Numbered from the stretch's first letter, positions 25,189 to 38,598 are shown. The stretch: 64,000 bases of DNA from Glossina fuscipes (GCF_014805625.2 NW_023998414.1:25963766-26027765), one strand, 5' to 3'. Notes: a model not told the origin generated them from the sequence alone. Translations and numbers: made by a program.

Positions 25189-25807
25189 TTAAATTTCATT
25201 AATTTGAAATTATTTGAAAATGTCAGTTCAAATAAACGCGATGAAATAAAAATTTATTAACAACGCAAAAAAGTGAAAAGCATCCTTCTTTATGCCAAAT
25301 GTATCGCAGAAGAGTGTAAATACTGCTTGTAATTTTGCCGTATTTCCGTAAAAAAATTCTTTATATATTTTTTATTTTTTCTCTACTCAAAGTAATAATG
25401 TTACTTGTGGAAACTCATGTTTTAATTAAGTGGTCAAGGTTGTGTTATTCTCATTCAGAGCGAAGCGAGTTACCCGAATGTCTATAAAACTCAACAACGA
25501 CCGACGTAACGAACATGGCATACTTACATATATATAATATATATATTTGTATATAATAAAAGCTGTTATAAAACCGACAAAAGAATGTTTCATTTGCCAC
25601 AATGCCATAAGAGAAAAGTGAATACACATCAGTTTCACAGAAAAGGCATCCACGAGCATATGCATGTTTACGTTAATGTTCTTCAATCTAAAAGAGCTTA
25701 ACTAATAATTTTTATTTTCATAATATATATACATATATACATACATAACATAAGATATTCTAATGGTACTTCTCCTTTGATAGGTTGGCATGTTGATGCA
25801 TCTGCCA

Positions 25808-25811
<4 letters not shown>

Positions 25812-25840
<29 letters not shown>
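25812..25840. repeat. (TA)n microsatellite
   Basis: Uninterrupted alternating T/A run. Confidence 0.95.
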
Positions 25841-25845
<5 letters not shown>

Positions 25846-26125
25846 GCATTATTTGCATGATTTTAACAACCCGTAAATGTTGTTGATCTTAATATATTTT
25901 TTTTTCCTTTCAAATTGCCCATACGTCAATGAATCGCCTGAATACGTCATATACGTTTCAGACTTCTTTCAGTAACTAAATGGTGACTGTTCGAGTTAAA
26001 TTTCATAGTTCAGTCCGTATTAATAGGAATTTGATTAATTTTTAACTTAAATTCTTAAAAGATATCTGAACTTATTTGCATTTAATTTTATCTTTCTAAT
26101 CCAATTTTTGTGAATATCAATAGAG

Positions 26126-26395
26126 CCGAGCAGACAGATGAAAGGATAGGGAGATAAGCAAGCAAACAAAAGGAGATTCGAATGGACAGATGAAAAGACG
26201 GTTGAATGAAAAAAACAAGCGAACAAGCGATGGTTAGTTAATATCTGGGCGGATAGGATATGTACACAACTGAATGACCGGCCAAATGGATGGATGAACT
26301 GATCGACAGGCAGACGAATGAAAGAGCGACAAAATAGATGTACAAATGAACAAATGGATCACGGTATGAACGGGTACAGGTACTGAATGTAAGTT
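26126..26395 (+). repeat. Degenerate GATGAA/GACAGA-type minisatellite
   Basis: About 270 bases in which variants of GACAGATGAA, GAACAAG and AATGGATGGATGAA recur with irregular spacing. It is purine-rich and nearly without long T runs, in contrast to its flanks. No open frame runs through it. Confidence 0.55.
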
Positions 26396-26399
26396 TGTA

Positions 26400-27511
26400 A
26401 AATATTAAGTTATCTTGCCCTGATGTGTCATTTCCTTTAGTGACGAAGAAAAAGAAAAGAAAAGTCTACCCTGCAGGAGTTTTCTTTATTTAGAGTTGAA
26501 ATAATTTAGACAGACGTTAGCCAGTCAGATACCAAAGCACATTGTATTTCTCAAGTACGTTGTGCCAATGTAAGGTTAATAAAATTTCCTAAGCCCGAAT
26601 TAAAGTAACATAACTATCGTATTATCATTTTATTAATATTACATTGCATTATGTATTACGATTAATTACTCATTTTATTATTACTAGGTTTAATCCAAGA
26701 TCCCTTTATTTAATTCCGATACGTATCAATTGGCAAAAAATAAGAAAAAAAAAAAACCAAATTGATTTGAACAATGGAACTTTCATAAATTGTAAAAAAA
26801 TAAATAATCAAAGGAAAGAAACATTTTCGGCCAACTTAATCATGAACAATAATGTTTTATTTGGGAAAGAAGAACCAAGTCTTATGTGCTAATCAAACTT
26901 TCCCGTTTTCATTACTTAAATTTTGATTATGGATTTTAAGATAAGTATTAATAGAAGACAAAGCAGCCAAGCACTTAAAATAGTTGCGTCACATTTTAAA
27001 GGATACCAATAGGTAATAAGTTACATGCTAATGCTCAGTCAGTTTGATAATTATGGTGTTAGATATAAGACACACATATATATGTCCCGTGTACGTAATC
27101 ACTTGGCATTGTTTTGAATGTTATAGATGTCATAGGTTTAGTTCAATATATTCTCTTTTTAGCATTTGTGGTGTAAGTATGGGCCATTAAATGAACGGAC
27201 CCCCATTCCCTGCGAGAGTAAATTCGAAATAAATTCCATTTAAATTGCACTTACAGCAGGGTTTGTTTGCGGAAAAGTTTCCTTGATTCTCTTGGATATT
27301 CTTTGTTCGGCGCCCCTTTAGGTATCGAAAAGTGAACATTCGCAGCATTTTCGACATATTTTAGGCCTTTTAGATCGAAACGGTTGAAATGCTGTTCAAG
27401 CAACAACAAAAAATGATTGGTTATATGGGAAAAGGATATATTGCCAGAATGGCGCTATGACAATTGTATCAGGTAATTAATACAAACGTTGTGAGGTCAT
27501 TGACAAATTAC

Positions 27512-27544
<33 letters not shown>

Positions 27545-28070
27545 AAAACAGAAAAAGCGACATGATTTTTCGAACAACCCAATACAATGGAAAATGACAA
27601 AGAGACATAGCTAAATCGAATTAGTTTGTCGTCATCACATACTTGATAGTCCGGTTGGATCGTCAAGTAGCTTTTACCCACAATTTAAGCGAGTAAAGTT
27701 GTTTGAATTATTTCTTATTTGCAGTTGAGAATTATTCATTTATGATGTTTTTAAATTAAAGTAATCTTACGTAAAATAATTGACGTAAGTATGCACTTAA
27801 CTGTATAGTGGGCAAAAGTAATTATTGTATAGAGTAAATTTCTTAATTTTTATGATGACCTCTCGCAAATAGTAGTGCACTTGAAAAAATTTTTTTATTA
27901 AAAAACATTCACTAAAGTTGCCCGTTTGATGAACGTCTATTGTTAATTAATAGTAACTAAGTTATGCTTTATCTTTAATAGAATGCAATGTAAAATGTGA
28001 AAAATGCACATCTGTCTTGTACTATACAACAACTATAAATACTTATTAAATTTATTATTATCATATAAAG
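26400..28070. other. AT-rich non-coding stretch
   Basis: Only A27 (27522-27548) stands out. The open frame 26644-26892 has no recognisable features. Confidence 0.5.
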
Positions 28071-28500
28071 GATCTTTCATTAAGGGTGATACTGCGATAG
28101 CTTGACGAATGTTCGCTCTCCCAAATGCTCCACAGTTTGTAAATTAGACTCAAAGGAAAAAATCAAAATTCACGTCTCGAGATGATTCAGCGACCAAACA
28201 TCATACCCATGAAATCGAGCGTAGTACTAGCTAAAAATTGTAAGTTGTTGCATATTCAGGAAGCCACTAAGGCCGTAATGCTACCAATGTCGGGCAGAGA
28301 GATTAACAGTTGAAGCACCCGAGTGCGTTAGTGTGCTCGAAACTGTTTGAAATTGGATTTTTGAAAGAAAGTGTGCCACTCGTAACGAAAGACTCTTTCT
28401 ACGAGCGTATCGACATATATGGCATTATGCCGCTCATTATCCTCGTATGAAAACAAAGAAGGATATAATTTTTCTGCTTTCAATTCAGCTCAAGTCTTCC
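28070..28500 (+). other. Anonymous segment, possible decayed DNA-transposon fragment
   Basis: This segment has a more balanced base composition than its flanks and reads in pieces as protein-like sequence on the plus strand (for example KSSVVLAKNCKLLHIQEATK around 28215-28275), but stops and shifts interrupt it. A Tc1/mariner-type helix-turn-helix remnant is one possibility. I cannot confirm a family. Confidence 0.15.
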
Positions 28501-30324
28501 GCTAGAGCATATATACTTCGTGTAAAATTTTCGTAATTCCTAGAGAAAAAAAATTTGATGAAATTTTTTTTTTTTTTGTTATCTTCAAAGTGGGTCATTT
28601 CGTTGTAGCAGACTTTTTTAAAAAACTATGATTAACGAATGGGATTGCTTTACACATAAGCAAAAAAAAAAAAAAAAAACGCGCAGTCATTTTAGTGATA
28701 AATTCTGGGTTATATTTACGCGTAAAACTTTAAGTCACATTCACTACCAATGTCTACACGCAGATCTCCGCATAACTCTGTGCAACTTATATAAAAAATT
28801 TATCGTTTAGACTCTTAGATGCCTGCCGTTTGAGATTAGTTTGCACATAACTCGAGTTCAGTCATACATATTTGCACAATTAATTCACGTAACTTTAAAG
28901 CATCTTAAAGTTTGAAGACATTTCTAATAAATAACTTATTAATCAAATAAATACGGAATTCGTCTATACGACACACCGTATGCCCGAACTATGCAATAAT
29001 CGTAAGAAGGGGAGCGTTAACACGTAATGATTGCATTGTAATGCCCAGGATTCCTGATTGTACATTTTGGGAATTTTTTCACACACCTCAGCTCATTTTT
29101 AAAATGATTTCACATTTCATTATTTCTCTTATTAAATGCGATTGACTTTTGAGAAGAATTTTTTCCTTTTCTTTCTGTGCCTTTAATTTTTCCCGCCCAC
29201 AGGGCGTACATTAGGCTCGATTGGCGAGGACAATTACGAAGCAAAATACATTGATGGTCTCAACAAAAGAAAACAGACCTTTGGTCCCCCATTCCATATA
29301 ACGCGTTTAATTTAATTTATAGAAAAATCGATAGGTAGGTTTGCTGAAGAATTTTCACATCAAGTTTTTATAACATTATATGTCTAAAAAACCTTAAACA
29401 TTAAAATAAACACTATTCGAATTTTACCGTAAAATGCCGACGTGTACTAAAACAGATTCAGATTTTCGACTTAAAAGAGAACATTACAACTTTAAAAGAA
29501 GAGATAGTCAAGAAGATCGAGATCAAATGCTTACTTCTTTTGTCATTTTATTTAAATGTTAATATATGACGATTTGTAGAAACGTCAAGTTCTTTGAACG
29601 ATGTTTTAGTGAAATTTTCATCTGATGAAAACATGAATTAAACTACAATGCGATCTTAATTGCCTGTTCTCGAAGAGGGTATAAAGGCATACACAAAACT
29701 TGCACAAAAAAAAAAAAAAAAAAAAAAAAAACACGGGAAACAAGAAGTGTAACAGAAAGTGTCTTCTCTTAGAGTGTTTCGCTACGATTAATGCTATTAG
29801 ATTGTTACGGAAATTTTCGATCTTATCAGATTACTTTAATTAAGAGAACGAATCATAGTCGAACTATGTGAAATGGACCTCATTTTGGTCATTTTGTCTT
29901 TAATTAATTCAATTTTGTACCGGTTCACTTCGATCTTGCAATTCATGTTATTCTTCTTTTACAGTTGATGGCAATACCTTATATTTATATATTCATTCAA
30001 GGCATTGCCAGATAAGCTTATGAAACATAAAGTGCAGCGTATCCTTAGGTTACTTTTCTTAAAGGTCTTGTTCACATCCGCTTCGCATAAATGATTGATT
30101 TATAAAATCGAGTCGTGTTATCATGCTTTGCTTATATATCTATTGCGCATTTCAGTTCTAATAAATAAATTAATTTCCCGAAGGAGTAACGCATGTCAAG
30201 AAAATATCTTAAGACTTCCATTTAGTTAATAAGTTACTTTTGATCAATGCCGATGCCCAAAATCGAACTGTGATCATAAAATCTTAAGATTCATGATTAA
30301 AGTATATTTGAGATAATTTGAAAC

Positions 30325-30382
30325 CACACACACACACAAACACACACATCCACAAACATACACATATATATATATATATATA
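30325..30382 (+). repeat. CA-rich then (AT)n compound microsatellite
   Basis: ACACACACACACAAACACAC with interruptions, then (AT)n. Confidence 0.9.
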
Positions 30383-31689
30383 AATACTTAGTTAGCCGAT
30401 GATTGTGACTGTGATGATAATATAGTTATACATATATGTGACATGTATCTGTGTGGAGTGTTCCCTATGGGCTTGTTGTTAATGTGCAGTCATGTGCAGG
30501 AATCCCTCATAAGAATTTCAATATTGGTTAAAATACGGATGAACTTGTTTATCAAAATAGTTTACACATTTGCAATAAGTTTTAACATTAAATTTTGATA
30601 TAAAATTAAATTAATTTTTCTAAATAAAGCTATGCAATTATTTGAATTGATTTATGATTGATGAAAATGTTTCTTCAATTAGCTTTTACATTATTATTAA
30701 ATTTATTGTTAATTATTTATATATGGATTATATGGAATAATCATTACTCTGATGCTATATTTATATGATAGTTAAAATGCAAATTCAATTAAATTAATTT
30801 TATTTTAGAAAAATATTTCAAAAATTTTTCACTTTGAATAATAACAGTAAGCAAATGTGAGCGACGACATCATGAATTAAACATAAGTAAATTTAATTTT
30901 CAATTTAGTCATAAATTTGCTGCGAGTAAAATTGCTTACCCGTAGTATTATTGCCTTACATGTTGCAGAAGTTTGGGTTGAATCAAAATTAAATCGAGCC
31001 TGTAATTAATCTATTAACGGATGGGAATATTATTGACAACGCATTTACCAACTATCTATTCAGGACGCGTACATACTGCACCTGTGTTCATAACTCTGGA
31101 AACCTAGAAATTGCTTAAACCAGGTATCTTAATATAAATCCAGGAAAAATAGATAGAATGATCGTAAACTCGAAGACTCTAGCTTTAAGGCTCTTAAATA
31201 TTTCTTGGAGACGGCGCAAGTAGCTTCGGAACCCTCTAAATCTCCAAAGCCTTCGATGCCTTATATACTTCATGTTTTGCGTTTTCGTTTTCGTTTTCGT
31301 TTTTTTTTTATTCAGAGCGATAACAGTATGGTATTGGCGGTTTTATTCGCATTGCTTCGCTGCAGCTCGGTATAGCATCAAAGTTACTCCTTTCTATGCT
31401 TTCCTTTTCATCGTCGTCATCAATTTAGCTTAGTTTGAAATAAAATTTTAACAAAAATTCAAATTTTAATTATTTTTTTAAATCGCACTGCACTCGAAAA
31501 TAATTGATTCTATGAACTCAGGTAAGGATGTCACGAGTTATCTTATCTACCGTGTCCATAGTTCTTTCTAAGATGTCTGCGGGAAAGATTTCTAAACGGA
31601 TCAGTTTTTAAATCGAAATTTCGCGAAATGTTGTTCAAATGTTTTGTTATTTTATATGCTGCAAAGATCGAACAATATAATTCTATTAT

Positions 31690-31735
31690 AACACACACAC
31701 ACACACACACACATACACACAAAAAAAAAAAAAAA
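31690..31735 (+). repeat. (AC)n followed by A15
   Basis: An AC dinucleotide run with one T interruption, then 15 A. The minus-strand open frame 31543-31776 is produced by it. Confidence 0.95.
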
Positions 31736-32539
31736 GAAAAAAAACAAAACAAATAAATAAAAATAAGCGCACGCATGTTTGTTTTTTACTCTTTCGAAAC
31801 CATGTCACTATGTCACCCATCAATTTAACTTGTGTTTAGCTCACTAAATAACATTGAAAAACAAAAAAAAAAAATCATTTCATATCGTCTGAATATGCAT
31901 AATTACTTATAGATTTAATAATCGTGCAAAAGCTAATTAAAACACGCTTCCATTAATGATCAATCAATACAGATTATTGCGTAGATATATTAAGAAAAAA
32001 ATATTGAACTTAATTTTAAAGTTAATGTTAAAGTCTATGTGTAAATGTGTAAAATATTTCCGTTAGTTATCTACGTTTAGAAAAGAAAAAAGTTTTGCGT
32101 TTAAAGAGCGTGGAATTTTAATAACTTTTAATAAGTTATATAGTTAAATAGTTCTGATATATCTCGATATGTTTTTATAAAACGTTAATATATTATGGTA
32201 TACCATATATAATGAAACAAAAAAAAAAAATAAAAAAAAAAAATAAATATATATATGTATATATATATATATGTATATATAGAGAGAGTTATATATTACC
32301 ATTTGAGTCAAAGTTTGTTTCCAGATAATTTACATAATTATGAAAATATAACCAAATTAAAAATATGTTTAAAAAATATTAATAAAAATAAAATTAATTA
32401 TACGAGGTTTGAATGCAAAGTTGCCGACATAATAATTTTTTTTTTACAAAATTCAACTTACATACTTATCAACGTAGTCGAAGGTTCTCTAATATTTATG
32501 TATCATCTTTACCAAGCTTGAGTTTCCGAAATGATGTCA

Positions 32540-34640
32540 TCATTTACTCTTCCTCCATGGAGCAGCACCATTTTTGAGATTTGTCAGCAGGCATAAGATT
32601 TGAAGAATGTGATCGAAGAGTCACGAACTCGGACTTCCATTTATGTAATATAAGTATCTTAGCGATCGATGTGTAGTTCTGCGCTCTCCCACTCTACTTT
32701 TAACGGCTGTCTAGATCCTGATTCCATATGTGACAAGCATGTTCTTTGGACACAGGATTCTCGCATAGCGGACAACTCGTGTTTACTTGGTATAAGCGGA
32801 TCAATTTTCAAAAGGAAAGACTTAATGATGAGACTTTTACATCGATACACTCAAGTGATTGTCATGTAGAATGCTTATCAATTCATCCACAAACATATTC
32901 CCCAAATTTTGTGGGCAAGTGGTACTTTCATGCTGCTCTGGTTGGGTACTTTTCCCTCTGTTTTTTTTTTTCAGGCGATTTCCTCTTTTCTTCTTGACGG
33001 CGAGAAAGCAGTGAGCAAAAAGACAAAGATGGAGAGGTGGCCTAATGGATGTGTGCCCGATCGGTAACTGTTACGACTTTACTGACTCAGCACCCACTAT
33101 ACCTACGATTAAAGTAAACTTTACCGCACTTCAGATTTAAATTCGCAAACACTGACTTCATCGTCCCAGTTCTTATTATTGCGTATTAAGTCAAGCACGA
33201 AGGCAAGCACTTTTTCGGCTTATAGATAAGAAAGTTTCCTCAGTGATCCTCACTGATCACTGTCAAAAGATGTATGAAGAATCGGTGTCATTCTAAATTT
33301 CTTAGCATATTTCTTTTTTCGAACTTTCAACATGAAATTATCTTTGTAGTGGTGTTTGTCGGACGCACTCGCTATGCATTCGTTGATCGGTTGCTGGAAT
33401 TGTGTAAAAAAGATGAGTAGTTTAATTGAAAAAGATCATTTTCACTTTCTTGGGTTTTTTGCTTAGCCGCAAGATGACCTATTTCGCCGTAATTGTCATT
33501 AGAGCACGAGCCCTACTTGAGCAAATAATGAGTTATCGATTGAAATTAGCCTTAGCTAGAAGAAGTAACGTCACCTTATTGCCGTCGCGAGGTCCTTTAA
33601 AATTGGACATCGAATGTTTTTGTGCTGAAATATTTTCTTATCATAACTCGGCCCCATTATTGCTTCCAAACATAAAGGTGCTATAGACACTACGCCGCTT
33701 GTACCGCTGCCATTTCATTACGCCTCGAATATTACTATTACCATATTATTGAAATCATTAATCTTCACCTTCCACGATGCAATAGCAAACTTTTCCAAGA
33801 TTTGAAGATATCGCATTTTTTTACTTTTCAGTCAAAAGTCGAGTGGGCCTGAAGGTCGAGTGCTTCGAGTGGGTAACCACAGCAACCACCAAGTCAAAGT
33901 TCGCAAGTTCGCGGGTTTAAGTATCAGCTCACATCTGTGGTGAACAGACGAGATATATAACTAAATTCATAGTTCAAGTATAGCAATACATAATAATAAT
34001 AATAATAAATCAATGTTGCATAGCGTAACGAATTATGTCATTTGCATTCATTCAATGGCTTATATCATTTGTCTATGCCGCGATATTTGTATCAAAATTT
34101 TAATTCCAAAATAAAAACTTGTTGAGATAATTGCCACAAGTTTTCCCCTTAGCCGAGAAACGAAAAAACCAATAGTAAGTTTAGTAGAAAAAAAAAAAAA
34201 TTAAAAAGTAAAAAATAAACGGAATTGAAAGATGTGTCGAGATTGATCTGCCAAATCACATACGAGGGATGCGACATGTTCCTAATCTTGGCTAGATCGT
34301 CGATCGATAAATTGCAACGAATTGCCTTAACACAGACGAAGTATTAGCGCTTTAGTTGATATCCGAAAAAAAGCAAAGCCCATTGCTTGTACTTGCTAGT
34401 TAGACCTATGCTGCTCATCTAGATTAGCTTAAGTATTCAGGCGAATAGTTCGCCTTTTTACAAACATTTTATTGTCTTTGACGTTTATTCAAGTTTTATT
34501 ATACCATCTAATAATGTTTTATAGGGCCTCTAAAGACTAATTTTCGCTGTTATAAATGTCACGAGAGAATTAATATACTTTTACCTTTGGATCGCGAATA
34601 TACAAATATGATATTATGATATATAAGAAATAATGTATTG
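32540..34640. other. Non-coding stretch, slightly less AT-rich
   Basis: Overlapping open frames on both strands at 32659-32997 and one at 33426-33686 give translations I do not recognise. None shows a start context, splice pattern or family motif that would support a gene. An 8-bp inverted repeat CAGTGATC/GATCACTG sits at 33241-33262. Confidence 0.4.
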
Positions 34641-34905
34641 TTATTATTATTATTTTTTTTTTTCATATCTTCTTTTTTTTTTTTTTTTTTTCTGCATTCC
34701 GACTAAATTAAGCCTTTTTGTTTATGGTTTATTTAATTTCGGTATTGTTTACCGATCAAACGCATAAAAACTCAAACTAAACTTATTGTTGTTTTAAACG
34801 GATGTAAAGGAAAATACTGGTAATCCATTGCGTATAATTAACGTAACAAAGTTTATTCTTGTTATTATTATTATTATTATTATTATCGTAAATTTTTTTT
34901 TTTTT
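34640..34905 (+). repeat. (TTA)n and T-rich tracts
   Basis: TTATTATTATTATT near 34640-34652, T19 at 34673-34691, (TTA)8 at 34862-34886 and T13 at 34893-34905. Confidence 0.9.
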
Positions 34906-35219
34906 GTTTGCTTAATTTTTATAATATTTAATAGCTAATTATATTACAGTTAACATTATATTTCAATTTATTGATGGGATAAAACGCAATGCGGAACTGT
35001 TTTATATAAGCGGCATTTAACTTTAAATTCGGTTAACTTGTAAAGAATGAGCACGAAGAACAGAGCGACCAGCAAGGAAACATTGGCATTGGCCGGTGAT
35101 ATGCTCAAATGTAAAATATAATGCATAAATTTAAATCATACTTATTATTACCTTAATAAAGGCTCTCATATATGCATATGCCACTGCTACCTGGGCGGTA
35201 TGATGGCGCAGTTTTCCTT

Positions 35220-35575
35220 CTTTTTTTTTTTTGTCTTTTTGTTTCTTGTTTCTCTTTTTTTTTTTTGGTTTTCTTTTTTTTTATTTTATATATTTTGTTT
35301 TTTCACTCTTGACTGTAATATCTTTTTATTCCCCATGGGTTGTGAAAAGAGTGACATGTATATTCATTACAACGATTTTTTGTTGGGTAAATTGCTTAAA
35401 AACGTAACGTCTGCTATTTAATCCGCCAGCATCAATTTCATTTTACGGTTGCATGCAGTAAAAAAAACCCAAACAACGCGGGTCTACGCATACATATGCA
35501 TATGAGGGAATTATATATACACGAACATAGAGAATTTTGTATATTTCTTTCTTTTTCTTTTTTATTTTTTTATTT

Positions 35576-35604
<29 letters not shown>
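35220..35604 (+). repeat. T-rich low-complexity segments
   Basis: T-rich runs at 35220-35300 and T28 at 35577-35604. The Phe-rich open frames 35200-35421 and 35537-35752 arise from them. Confidence 0.9.
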
Positions 35605-35609
<5 letters not shown>

Positions 35610-35752
35610 TTTTCTTGCATCAGCTATTGATGATAAAAGCTTACGTTAAAGAGATACTCGTCGCTAACATATATGTGGTAGTGATGATAGTGTCGTTGTT
35701 GTTGATGTTGTTAATATGTGCTTCTCTCATCATCATTAAGAATAATAAGTAA

Positions 35753-35917
35753 AGGCAACAGCAACAGCAGTAACGGCAATAATAACAACAAAGCTGAGCT
35801 AAAAGCTATACTCGTCATCGTGATCATCATCATCATTATCATCATCATCATTATCATTATCATTATCATCATCATCATCATCATCATTATCATCAACATC
35901 TCCAGCAGCAACAGCAC
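35753..35917 (+). repeat. CAG/CAA and (TCA)n trinucleotide repeats
   Basis: Imperfect GCAACAGCAGTAACGGCAAT-type units (35753-35795) precede a run of TCA with TTA interruptions (about 35815-35900) and then CAGCAGCAACAGCA (35903-35917). Open frames on both strands (Ile-rich plus, Met-rich minus) are produced by the repeats. CAG/CAA tracts are common both in fly exons and in non-coding DNA; nothing here decides for an exon. Confidence 0.9.
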
Positions 35918-35919
35918 TA

Positions 35920-37610
35920 TGACAGTAAAAAATGTGTTACGTGTTAAAAAGAAAATAAAACAGAACAGAAAAAAAAAAACAAAAAACAAAATATAAATAA
36001 ATAAAGCAGAAAACTGTGTGCTTTTGCAGAAATTCATAAATACAATGCATACAGTTTATAATAAAACCAACGTAATTTTTTGATAATATTTAAAAGATTA
36101 AAAGCTAAAAGTGTTCAAACGAAATCATTGCAACATGCAATGTTATATTTCCAAAATTGCCAAGTGTGGTAAGTAAGAATTTTTTTTGTGTTTCTTTTGC
36201 TTTTATAAGATTTTTTCTCAAAGTGTGCAGTCACATGTCGCTTTCATTAAATTGTATTGCTATTCGAATTTTCATATCATTTTGCTAACTTCGTTTCAAG
36301 CTACTTCTTCACGATCAATTTAATCGATGTAACAATTATTGAAAATTTTTTGTATCCATATTGCGGTATTTAGTACCAGTTGACATCTCCTTGCAAGCGA
36401 GCAGAACCTTATAGAATTTCAAAATATTGTACATCATAAGCGTTAAACTGTCGAGTATCATCTTTTGTGAAAAAAAATTCATATCGTCGCGAGGACTTTA
36501 TAAAATTTTGCTGAGAAATGAAATGGACATCCGAAGAGTGAATGTATCATGGTGGTAGTAAATTAGAATTTCACTGAAAATCTAAATTTCTGGCACGATG
36601 TTTTAACTGTTGATACCACAGACTCTATAAATATTTATAAATAGTAGAGTCTATATATACATATGCATATATGTAAACATATATTATATATATGTATATA
36701 TATATTTGTTTTTTTTTTTTAAATAAGGAAAACACAAACTTTTTACGATCTTATGTATCATGTTAGCGTTTTGTGTGCGATTACTCTCCAAAGTAAGGAG
36801 TGGCGATAAATTATGGCTTGGAATGTCTAATATTTTTGAAAATAGTCTTTGCCTTTGCCATGTGGAAATTCGTTGCAAGGGTAAGACTAACCGCCATAGC
36901 TGGATGTTAGCTTCGGTCGGACTTGTAATAAATCGTAAACAGTGCCGATTAACCAATGTAAAGTGATTTATATTCAATAGAATTCTTTTGGAAAAATCAC
37001 TTTCAAAATGATTCGTACATTTAATGGCGAAATGTTATGATGAGCGAGTATAACGTATAGTACCGCGGCCTCTATGACGCTCGACACTAACTGTAATTAA
37101 TCTCAATAGTGATACAAGAATAAATATTCATACGATCTGGCAGCGCAAAAGTTACTGAAGATCCGAATAGGGCGATCCAAGCTTGTTTACGAACTTCGAC
37201 ATGAGTGTAAACTTCCGCAGGTACTACTTGAAAAAAACCAAAAATGTCGTCAATTTGAGAAGAAGATTCGGCGAAGAAATGACTGAAATTTTTGAGTGAA
37301 TAAGCCGCTATCTGCCAACTCAAATACTGGGTGTTGGATGAACAGTTCAAAGTGCGCGGCCCGGTACGGTGATTCGAGGATGAAAGTTAGTGGTGGAATT
37401 TGCTTCATTGTCGAATGCAATATTTAATTACTTTAGGTTGCGGGTTTCTCCTTAAAATAAATAATAATAATAATACTAATAATATTAATAATAAATTCAA
37501 TGGTACGACAGTAGCAGTACAAAACTGTAAGGCTGTTTATTGCTTCTGCATAAGTGCACTCGTTAAATATTTGAGTAAAGTCATATGCGAAGACAAACTA
37601 CTTTGAAGTA
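35920..37610. other. Non-coding stretch
   Basis: TA-rich sequence at 36655-36720 and overlapping open frames on both strands at 36684-36977 and 37087-37350 without recognisable similarity. 37340-37375 is locally GC-rich. Confidence 0.45.
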
Positions 37611-37618
37611 AATAATAA

Positions 37619-38598
37619 ATGATTTGCCTTAAATCGCTAAAAGCGTATTTAAATCGCCTAAAACAGGAGTTTAAGTCAGTATTGCCCCCGTATTCGATAA
37701 ATTTCAATATTGAAGAAGATGATAAAGATGTCTCTTTGCATTGCGGTCGTTTCATTGGCTTGATTAGATATTAAGAGCGTTAAAGCTTTAAAGAAAATGG
37801 AAAAAGTTACAACTGATTTGGAGTCGGATTCCCGGCTTTGATATCAATATCGTATCTCAACTCTCATACTTTCTTTCGAATGCGATATAACTTGTGGGTG
37901 ATGCGCGTTTAAAACATTTCTATGGAAAACACAAATAATTGATCAAAGTAATCGAAATAGAAGGATTGCCTCTTACTGTTGCCGACAGACATTCCAAGAT
38001 GTTAAGAAATGTAATAAAAGCAACTAACGATTTTTTGATGCTTTTATCTGTTATTGCCGCAAAATACAACGGTGTTATGAAAAGGAGAAATTAACCGAAC
38101 CATTTCTGAGAACAATTAAGCGAAGTATAAACGATTATTAAGCGTGACGAAAATAGTCGATTTTCTCAGTAAGCCCAACGGGAGAGACAATGAACGAAAT
38201 GCCGCATACGACGAAATTGGACTGTGATAACGTTGCCATCATGAACAGTTGTTTGGAAAAAGGAGAAGACTTACAAAAGTCTATAATGGAAACACATTAA
38301 GAGCATTAAGGCACAATTTAAAGACAATCTACATGAATGAAAGAAGAAAAATTTAAATTAGATATCGAAATGAAAAATCTTAAGTTAGTCATTAACACAA
38401 AACGAATTTAACATTTTAAATGAACAACAATTTTGTTACAAACATCGCATATTTAGGATAGGATGTGAAAATATCCTCATATTTTTTGGAACCGCATTTG
38501 TTAAAATAGAGAAACTACGAACTGTTTCACGATGCTTTGCCAGCCGAGATCATAAAGTAACCCAGTCCTATGCAGCTGTCGATTGCCGAAAGGGTTAA
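37619..38598 (+). pseudogene. Possible decayed coding region (unidentified)
   Basis: Four plus-strand open stretches follow one another in different frames: 37619-37774 (51 codons from ATG), 37939-38094 (51 codons), 38157-38300 (47 codons) and 38389-38598 (69 codons, no ATG at its start). Their translations have mixed, protein-like composition (for example IEIEGLPLTVADRHSKMLRN and IEKLRTVSRCFASRDHKVTQ) unlike the Phe/Ile/Lys-rich chance frames elsewhere. The order and some short motifs are faintly reminiscent of hAT-type (ZMYM1/DUF4371-like) transposase relics, but I cannot establish that by eye. Chance remains a serious alternative. Confidence 0.2.

Larger units (their letters stand above)
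21840..26120. other. AT-rich non-coding stretch with homopolymers
   Basis: Contains T16 (22706-22721), T19 (23706-23724) after a CGTTT run, (TA)14 (23857-23884), A23 (24613-24635), a T29/A20 inverted pair (25111-25188) and (TA)n (25812-25840). A GTCTGTCACTCCGTCCG fragment at about 24776-24792 may be a repeat core. Open frames here have no recognisable product. I see no RNA gene. Confidence 0.5.
28500..32540. other. AT-rich non-coding stretch with simple repeats
   Basis: Contains A18 (28662-28679), A26 (29706-29731), CA/TA tracts (30325-30382), four CGTTTT units (about 31279-31303), (AC)n plus A15 (31690-31735) and an A/TA tract (32220-32288). 30590-30730 is rich in TTATT/AATTAA motifs. No gene recognised. 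Confidence 0.5.

Noticed and set aside
33880..33960. TTCGCGGGTTTAAGTATC segment resembling a tRNA B box
   Set aside because: No A box, no cloverleaf pairing and no acceptor stem.
35537..36037. Ile-rich, Met-rich and Phe-rich open frames
   Set aside because: Translations of T28 and TCA trinucleotide tracts.
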